Shown: one piece after another, positions 56,528 to 64,000 of the stretch
Layout of the letters: each line of letters begins with the position of its first letter
Numbering within the stretch: the first letter of the stretch is position 1
Assembly (NCBI GenBank): GCA_030248215.1
Contig: JASANG010003922.1
Span: 88,501-152,500, forward strand
Source: Enoplolaimus lenunculus
Lineage: Eukaryota > Nematoda > Enoplea > Enoplida > Thoracostomopsidae
Length of the DNA: 64,000 bases
Direction: 5' to 3'
Translations under genes and position numbers: made by a program
The notes under the pieces: model-generated
What the model was told of the DNA's origin: nothing
Databases searched by the model: none
What the model saw: only the letters and a program-made list of their open reading frames with translations

Positions 56528-59018
56528 GAACCGGTGACATGTGCTGCAAATATTTTAAGATACGACTCAAAGTCATCGTTTCAGATATTGGAATGCAAAA
56601 GCCATGGTCATAACCGGTGACATGTGCTGCAAATATTTTAATATACGACTCAAAGTCATCGTTTCAGATATTGGAATGCAAAAGCCATGGTCATAACCGG
56701 TGACATGGGCTGCAAATATTTTAAGATACGACTCAAAGTCATCGTTTCAGATATTGGAATGCAAAAGCCATGGTCATAACCGGTGACATGGGCTGCAAAT
56801 ATTTTAATATACGACTCAAAGTCATCGTTTCAGATATTGGAATGCAAAAGCCATGGTCATAACCGGTGACATGGGCTGCAAATATTTTAATATACGACTC
56901 AAAGTCATCGTTTCAGATATTGGAATGCAAAAGCCATGGTCATAACCGGTGACATGGGCTGCAAATATTTTAAGATACGACTCAAAGTCATCGTTTCAGA
57001 TATTGGAATGCAAAAGCCATGGTCATAACCGGTGACATGGGCTGCAAATATTTTAATATACGACTCAAAGTCATCGTTTCAGATATTGGAATGCAAAAGC
57101 CATGGTCATAACCGGTGACATGGGCTGCAAATATTTTAATATACGACTCAAAGTCATCGTTTCAGATATTGGAATGCAAAAGCCATGGTCATAACCGGTG
57201 ACATGGGCTGCAAATATTTTAATATACGACTCAAAGTCATCGTTTCAGATATTGGAATGCAAAAGCCATGGTCATAACCGGTGACATGGGCTGCAAATAT
57301 TTTAATATACGACTCAAAGTCATCGTTTCAGATATTGGAATGCAAAAGCCATGGTCATAACCGGTGACATGGGCTGCAAATATTTTAAGATACGACTCAA
57401 AGTCATCGTTTCAGATATTGGAATGCAAAAGACATGGTCATAACCGGTGACATGGGCTGCAAATATTTTAAGATACGACTCAAAGTCATCGTTTCAGATA
57501 TTGGAATGCAAAAGCCATGGTCATAACCGGTGACATGGGCTGCAAATATTTTAAGATACGACTCAAAGTCATCGTTTCATATATTGGAATGCAAAAGCCA
57601 TGGTCATAACCGGTGACATGGGCTGCAAATATTTTAATATACGACTCAAAGTCATCGTTTCAGATATTGGAATGCAAAAGCCATGGTCATAACCGGTGAC
57701 ATGGGCTGCAAATATTTTAATATACGACTCAAAGTCATCGTTTCAGATATTGGAATGCAAAAGCCATGGTCATAACCGGTGACATGGGCTGCAAATATTT
57801 TAATATACGACTCAAAGTCATCGTTTCAGATATTGGAATGCAAAAGCCATGGTCATAACCGGTGACATGGGCTGCAAATATTTTAATATACGACTCAAAG
57901 TCATCGTTTCAGATATTGGAATGCAAAAGCCATGGTCATAACCGGTGACATGTGCTGCAAATATTTTAATATACGACTCAAAGTCATCGTTTCAGATATT
58001 GGAATGCAAAAGCCATGGTCATAACCGGTGACATGGGCTGCAAATATTTTAATATACGACTCAAAGTCATCGTTTCAGATATTGGAATGCAAAAGCCATG
58101 GTCATAACCGGTGACATGGGCTGCAAATATTTTAATATACGACTCAAAGTCATCGTTTCAGATATTGGAATGCAAAAGCCATGGTCATAACCGGTGACAT
58201 GGGCTGCAAATATTTTAATATACGACTCAAAGTCATCGTTTCAGATATTGGAATGCAAAAGCCATGGTCATAACCGGTGACATGGGCTGCAAATATTTTA
58301 AGATACGACTCAAAGTCATCGTTTCAGATATTGGAATGCAAAAGTCATGGTCATAACCGGTGACATGGGCTGCAAATATTTTAAGATACGACTCAAAGTC
58401 ATCGTTTCAGATATTGGAATGCAAAAGCCATGGTCATAACCGGTGACATGGGCTGCAAATATTTTAAGATACGACTCAAAGTCATCGTTTCAGATATTGG
58501 AATGCAAAAGCCATGGTCATAACCGGTGACATGGGCTGCAAATATTTTAATATACGACTCAAAGTCATCGTTTCAGATATTGGAATGCAAAACCCATGGT
58601 CATAACCGGTGACATGGGCTGCAAATATTTTAATATACGACTCAAAGTCATCGTTTCAGATATTGGAATGCAAAAGCCATGGTCATAACCGGTGACATGT
58701 GCTGCAAATATTTTAATATACGACTCAAAGTCATCGTTTCAGATATTGGAATGCAAAAGCCATGGTCATAACCGGTGACATGGGCTGCAAATATTTTAAT
58801 ATACGACTCAAAGTCATCGTTTCAGATATTGGAATGCAAAAGCCATGGTCATAACCGGTGACATGGGCTGCAAATATTTTAATATACGACTCAAAGTCAT
58901 CGTTTCAGATATTGAAATGCAAAAGCCATGGTCATAACCGGTGACATGGGCTGCAAATATTTTAAGATACGACTCAAAGTCATCGTTTCAGATATTGGAA
59001 TGCAAAAGCCATGGTCAT
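56528..59018 (+). repeat. 83-bp satellite, 30 copies
   Basis: The unit begins AACCGGTGACATGGGCTGC and ends GCAAAAGCCATGGTCAT. The span of about 2490 bp equals 30 units with no indels seen. Copies differ at only a few sites, mainly GGGCTG/GTGCTG and TTAAGATACG/TTAATATACG, so homogenisation is strong and recent. Variant units occur in similar order (units 11-13 and 22-24 share TTAAGATACG and a changed base before CATGG), hinting at block duplication. 83 is not a multiple of 3, so a coding role is unlikely. Confidence 0.95.
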
Positions 59019-60170
59019 ATATCAAAAATATAAATTAACTATAATTTCTAAAATGCTATGGGTGAGGTATTTATTTTGAAGGATATATACATTTTAAAGA
59101 TGTTACACACTTGCGTCATCAAAAAAAATTAAATGTTGCAAATGTCAAGAATATCAAAAAACCTGTTCAAGTAGTGTAACGCGATATGGATGCAGCAAAC
59201 GGCATCTGTAACTCTGTTAAATAAAGTTATTTTAGGGCGGAGCAATTTGTGAACTTATAAAAAATTTTGAGCTTTTGTTTCAAAAAGTTACGAAAGCTTA
59301 GTACAAGTCGGAAGTCTTGGATAATATTGAAACTAGTTTATGGGGTACATTTTAAATTCGTTGTGTTTTATTTATATATAGTCACATTTTAATATGCGAT
59401 ACCAGGAAGCTGAGGCGAATTTAGCAAGCAACCGTTTATATATTTGAGCTGGAAAATTTATATAGCAGAATAATATATTCAGCATTGTTGATATTATAAA
59501 TGCTACGAAGACTGTTTAGCTAAAAGCATAATGTGTTCAGTCTGTATACTTTCTGCTCTAGGTCTGGTACTTAATAACTAAACGCAGTATTAGGCATGAG
59601 GTTCCAAAATTTTGCGAACCAAATATAAAGACAGCGAACAATTTTTCTGGTTTTTATACCACCCGCCGAGTTAAATCATGTGATGTTTTTTGTTTACAGT
59701 TTATTGTATGTAGACGTGAGAAGTTTTGCGTCGAGAATTTATACTTTAAGTAAAAGTAAAGTATATCTGCCGTATTAATGATCTTAATCTATTTTGACGC
59801 TAATATCAACTGCTAATTCGCCTGTATTTATTTTAAGTTATTTTTATGTAAAATAAAATTGCGTAGCTCTTTGGTTTAGTTATGTGACTAATAAGCGGCA
59901 GACTATAATACTGCTAGAAGAGATTTCTGCTGTCAGAATTTGACTCAACAACTTATTTATCTACGAATGATTTGTCTTATGTAAGCATAAATCTGAAAAA
60001 CAGTAAATAACTGGTAAAAAGGAAAAATCGCTGAAAATCTGTCAATCATGGCTAAATTTGAAAGCAATATTGTTTTCTATGTTATATATTAAGTTACGGT
60101 ACAATAGAAGGGAACGGATTTCACATGTTAACACCGTTGTACTCAGCTCCGCAATCTGCATCGAATTTGT
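59019..60170. other. Gene-free AT-rich stretch
   Basis: No gene, array or element ends recognised. Confidence 0.35.
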
Positions 60171-60174
60171 TGTA

Positions 60175-60290
60175 ATTGGTCAAAATTTTTGATATTTTTA
60201 GGTCCCTCGGGGGAAACTTGAAACTTTAAACGAATTTTTTGAAAATTCAAATTGAGGTGGAATGATCATGGGAGGTGTTAAAGAAGCCCA
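60175..60290. repeat. Dispersed repeat related to 9140-9335
   Basis: Shares TTTTTAGGTCCC, TTTTTTGAAAATTCAAA and GTGGAATGATCATGGGAGGT with the block at 9140-9335 in the same order. Confidence 0.5.
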
Positions 60291-61270
60291 AATATGCAAA
60301 AGTTTTCAAAATCCAATTACATGTTCGAGCAAGCGCAGGCTGAGCGCATAACTCCGACACGAAAAATATGGTGTTCAAATCCGAAAACTAAATCTTCTAA
60401 AGCCTATTTACCAGACGAGTTGCAAACAGTCTTTGGAGCAGGGCTGTACTTGGTGGCGGCGGCGGGCGGCGATACAGGTCAAAAATGATAGCGCTATATT
60501 ACATTCGGCAATTGTCGCACAATGCTACACGGCATCGTTACATTCGTCAAAATGTATATTGCCACTATAAACATACCGAGATATCTAAAGTCACTTCCCA
60601 CAAGCATATAATCCTTTTCTGCTTCCGTTTACACAAATACACACATATACGAACATACCCGGATATAAAGTCCTATAAGTAAATACTAAAACAGATCTCA
60701 TGGTTTCGAAAAAGGGTAATTTATGCTAATTGCATTTACTGGTTTGTTTGTTCGCATTGTGCTTTTCCAGTCTTCGTTGTTTCGTTTTAAAATTGGTTCA
60801 AAAAATATTATGTTCCTTCAACTAGACTGGATGCTAGTGTGGTTTTGTCTTTGGATAATATAAAAAAGTGTTGTATGTCATTTTTTACCCTTTATCATCT
60901 GTGTTGTCAGGCGAATCTGTCTTGATGCCAGCGTATAAACCTCGCTATATGATAAAACTGATACATATCTATAGACATATATGCCTAAAACCCAGACTGC
61001 CTTAGCACGCACCATACTAGCTTGAGCGCTCATTTCAAGGGTAGGTGTTTTTGCCGCAGTGTTTCAGTTTCAATACTAGTAAAACGTTTTTTAAATAATT
61101 TACCTTGCTGACGTACAATTTTGGAGCAGATTTTCCTTTGGCATGTGGTGTTTAAAGCATGTTTAGGATTTTGTAGACTTTCCCTCAGCTAGGTTTAGGC
61201 ATAGCTGTGCGTGTGGGAACCAGTATTATTTTAGTACCGTACTGTAATTTAGGCGTAAGCGTTGAAAAAG
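60291..61270. other. Gene-free stretch
   Basis: No gene recognised. The frames at 60294-60488 and 60485-60682 have no family resemblance or splice context. Confidence 0.35.
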
Positions 61271-61786
61271 TGGATTCATGTAAAGATAAGGGGCGGAAGG
61301 TTTTTCTATGGGACTAGAAAAGAGTAAGCTTAAGCTTTAGACTAATTTCTTTGCTTGGCTTAGGCTTAGGAATATGTTCATTATTACGCGTAGGCTTAGG
61401 CTTAGTTTTAGGCTTAAAAATGTGCTTATAATACTGTTCCGCCCCCGTTCTTTACATTGGTCAAAAAGTGAAACCTTAAGCCGAAGCCGAAGCGTAGGCA
61501 TAAAGCAAAAAAATATAATCTAAAATCTTGGATTCATGTAAAGATAAGGGGCGGAAGGTTTTTCTATGGGACTAGAAAAGAGTAAGCTTAAGCTTTAGAC
61601 TAATTTCTTTGCTTGGCTTAGGCTTAGGAATATGTTCATTATTACGCGTAGGCTTAGGCTTAGTTTTAGGCTTAAAAATGTGCTTATAATACTGTTCCGC
61701 CCCCGTTCTTTACATTGGTCAAAAAGTGAAACCTTAAGCCGAAGCCGAAGCGTAGGCATAAAGCAAAAAAATATAATCTAAAATCT
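61271..61786 (+). repeat. Exact 258-bp tandem duplication containing a TTAGGC-rich miniature element
   Basis: 61271-61528 and 61529-61786 appear identical base for base. Each holds a 178-bp element (61279-61456 and 61537-61714) with inverted ends TGTAAAGATAAGGGGCGGAA and GTTCCGCCCCCGTTCTTTACA, and runs of TAGGCTTAGGCTTAG. The absence of differences means the duplication is very recent or an assembly artefact. Confidence 0.85.
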
Positions 61787-61962
61787 TAGCCTACTTTTTT
61801 GCAGCCGCACCAGAAAATGGGACGGTCTTCAAAGTAGCTTGGGCTGGTGTAGGCTTAGGCTTCAGTTCAGGAAAAGCTTAAGTACTTATATAAGTATAAG
61901 TATTTTGTGCATTAAACCTTCGCATACCATACGCCTGAGCCTATGCCTTGATTTTTAACATG

Positions 61963-62040
61963 GGGGACTCTTATTAGGGATACAGACTCCTATTAATTGG
62001 GACTCAAAATGAGGACCCCCTCTTATTTGGGTCACTGCAG
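61963..62040. mobile_element. Right-end fragment of the CTGTAGTGACCC element
   Basis: GACTCTTATTAGGGATACAG, TGAGGACCCCCTCTTATTTG and GTCACTGCAG followed by TA match the right ends of 7279-7699 and 16406-16752. The left part is missing. Confidence 0.65.
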
Positions 62041-64000
62041 TATGGGTCAAAAATAAGTTTATTACCTGTGAAATTTTGCCCCCCCCCCATTTTGAGATCC
62101 TGGATCCGCCACTGGTTGCTGATGACAGAAATAATTTTAGAACGAATCTACACTCTATCATAAATGCAGTTAATGCTACGCCAACAACAAAAACTAAACA
62201 AGCTAAATTGAATATCCGATCGCAGTGGAGTAATTTAACCATTTATATGTCATGAACACGCTAAATTATGTTACTTTAGAAAATATGAAAATATCATGTT
62301 GACACGCTTGTTCTGTTGTATTGAATAATAGCAAATAAAGATGAGTTTTTGATAAACAACTGATTTTTACAAATCTGTTCAACACCAGATAAGGAACAAA
62401 AAATAACTTTTCCTGGTGCATTTGCCTTTGATGCAAAATGGCTTGTTCTACATTATCTGGTTTCAAGTTTCTTTATGAAAACTTCAGGCGGGTGAACAAT
62501 CACCAATTTTTGCTCGCGCTTTGAAATTCTTTACCTTTACCCTCGTTACCCGCGGGTAACGGGCAGCTCTGGATGTTTAGGACTTAGTTCCATGAGTGGT
62601 TAAAACTAGAAATTTGTGGTTTTCACGACAGCGGTTGCTTTTTCGTTTTGCAGCTCCAAGAAGTGTAAAATTTGTTTTGATCGTCGGTATAAACGCAAAA
62701 TATCTACGAAATTAAACACATACATGAGAAAACTTTTCAGCATCAATCTATGGGCCACTATAGTTATCAGTACGTGAATAGCGATGCAGTATTGTTTCCT
62801 TTTACCAGTATTCTATGCTCTAATCCGTTCTAGAAAATACCTTTATACTACTGTTTATCGTTTACTGACTGTATTTTTTCTATGTTTAGTATGTTGCCAT
62901 TAGCTACGCTCTTTCAATGAGGTGACTATGTATGCCAGTTGTTTGCGGTTTAGTGTCTTTAGAATAACATACGACCCCGTAGCCATGGAAGGGGTAGGGG
63001 GGCTCAGCCTCCCCCTGGAAAAATTTTGGCCCCAGAAGACTTTTAATCTTGCTTGTACGAGTATAGCGGAACTATTAATCCTCGTGCGTCATAATAAGAA
63101 TTAGATAATCGAGCGATTGTATGTATGGTAAATTGCAGCGAAAATGACAATGACGGTACACGTACCCTAGGTACTAAAGATATATCAATGTTCAACTTTA
63201 GTCTTTCTTGGGTTTTAGTCCTGATGCTTCTATGTATACAGAGGCGTTTATTGGCTCTATATCGATTCAGCACTCCAAAAGGAAATCACATCTGTGCAAA
63301 TTGGACGCTCAATTCTAGTTGGCCTTGTTCTGAACACACCGTTTACGGTTCACTTCATAAGCTGTCAAAACACGAATAAGCACACCCTTCAACGTACCAA
63401 CAGCGACCTATTTATATATACGATTCATCATCGCATCATTATGCAGTGGTTTTTCCTTTACGTTTTGTTTGTTATTTTAACCGCACCTACGATGTGTGAG
63501 ATATTGAGGATATTTTTTTTTGATCGAAACTGTAAACTTTTGTTTCTGACACCTTTTAGCGACCTGTACGCTGTATAGTTTATCTGCGAGTTTTTAGTAT
63601 CGTCGGTAGTTGCGTAAATCGTTGGATATGCTGCGGCGCTTAAAGCTGCACAATAAAATTTTGCAATCACAGACAACACTTGTTTAGGCTTAGGCTCAGG
63701 CTTAGGCTCAGTTTCGTTATGTGGGTGACTTTATTGAAAAAAGTATTACGCATGTGTTATGTCTGGCTCGGCTAAACATAACATTAGAACTATGCAAGTG
63801 CATGCGCGCTGCATGCGGCTACCGTCGCTATATTCCAAATTGTGCAGTCTTTTTCCGGAGAAGCTATTGTGTTTGCAAGGACAAAATATAAAATACTTTT
63901 AATTTTACTACCTTCATATATCTATTGTATTTGTAGATATTTATAATACCACACAGTGGCAGTCTTGTACAGGCATGATTCAGCGTTGATGCATTTCGAG
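62041..64000. other. Gene-free right end of the window
   Basis: Contains G/C-run fragments (62080-62118; 62985-63045, GGGGGGCTCAGCCTCCCCC) and a short TTAGGC tract at 63685-63710. No gene is recognised; short frames here lack family features and splice context. Confidence 0.35.

Noticed and set aside
56528-59018. Tandem coding repeats or CRISPR
   Set aside because: The unit is 83 bp, so frame is lost in each copy, and there are no unique spacers between repeats.
61271-61786. Telomere or subtelomere
   Set aside because: TTAGGC tracts are only two or three hexamers long, are broken by other bases, and lie within inverted-end elements.

Overview
This is nuclear DNA from an animal. Five protein-coding genes can be read, four of them split by GT-AG introns, and all lie in a matrix of repeats. 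There is no sign of bacterial, organellar or viral organisation. The species cannot be named from this window. The host genes are ordinary metazoan families (C2H2 zinc finger, GH27 lysosomal glycosidase, N4BP1/KHNYN-type NYN ribonuclease, mitochondrial ATP synthase OSCP, SRSF2-type SR protein). AT-rich introns full of small DNA transposons and tRNA-derived SINEs suit an invertebrate; that is inference.

Layout. 1-1742 (minus): N-terminal 580 codons of a three-finger C2H2 protein that runs off the left edge. 2.5-3.4 kb: fossil gag piece of an LTR element. 4.37-5.79 kb: foldback-like element whose two arms are inverted arrays of one 16-bp repeat. 7-10.5 kb: hAT-type and TA-target miniature elements, one nested in another. 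10.57-15.87 kb: a 26-bp minisatellite in two blocks split by a 2.2-kb insertion. 17.4-21.9 kb (minus): GH27 alpha-N-acetylgalactosaminidase/alpha-galactosidase, ten exons, with an unusual C-terminal membrane segment. 22.5-23.5 kb: degraded integrase piece and a minisatellite. 24.7-31.3 kb (minus): N4BP1/KHNYN-like NYN-domain gene, ten exons whose phases all agree. 31.4-33.9 kb: inverted-repeat elements. 35.0-41.1 kb (minus): ATP synthase OSCP, seven or eight exons with several hAT-type elements in the introns. 42.8-46.8 kb: a dense SINE cluster. 45.7-50.25 kb (plus): SRSF2-like splicing factor, four exons; its first intron holds part of that cluster. 50.5-55.8 kb: more hAT-type and inverted-repeat elements. 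56.5-59.0 kb: a 30-copy, 83-bp satellite. 59-64 kb: no gene seen, with one exact 258-bp tandem duplication.

The host genes have unrelated jobs (transcription, lysosome, RNA decay, mitochondrion, splicing) and do not form a functional cluster. The most distinctive theme is the set of hAT-type non-autonomous elements. At least ten copies have termini related to CAGGGTG. Eight keep recognisable 8-bp target duplications, five of them perfect. They fall into subfamilies whose terminal repeats and CCGG-centred subterminal repeats have diverged together. Exons were read by hand from splice signals and protein similarity recalled from memory; no database search was run.
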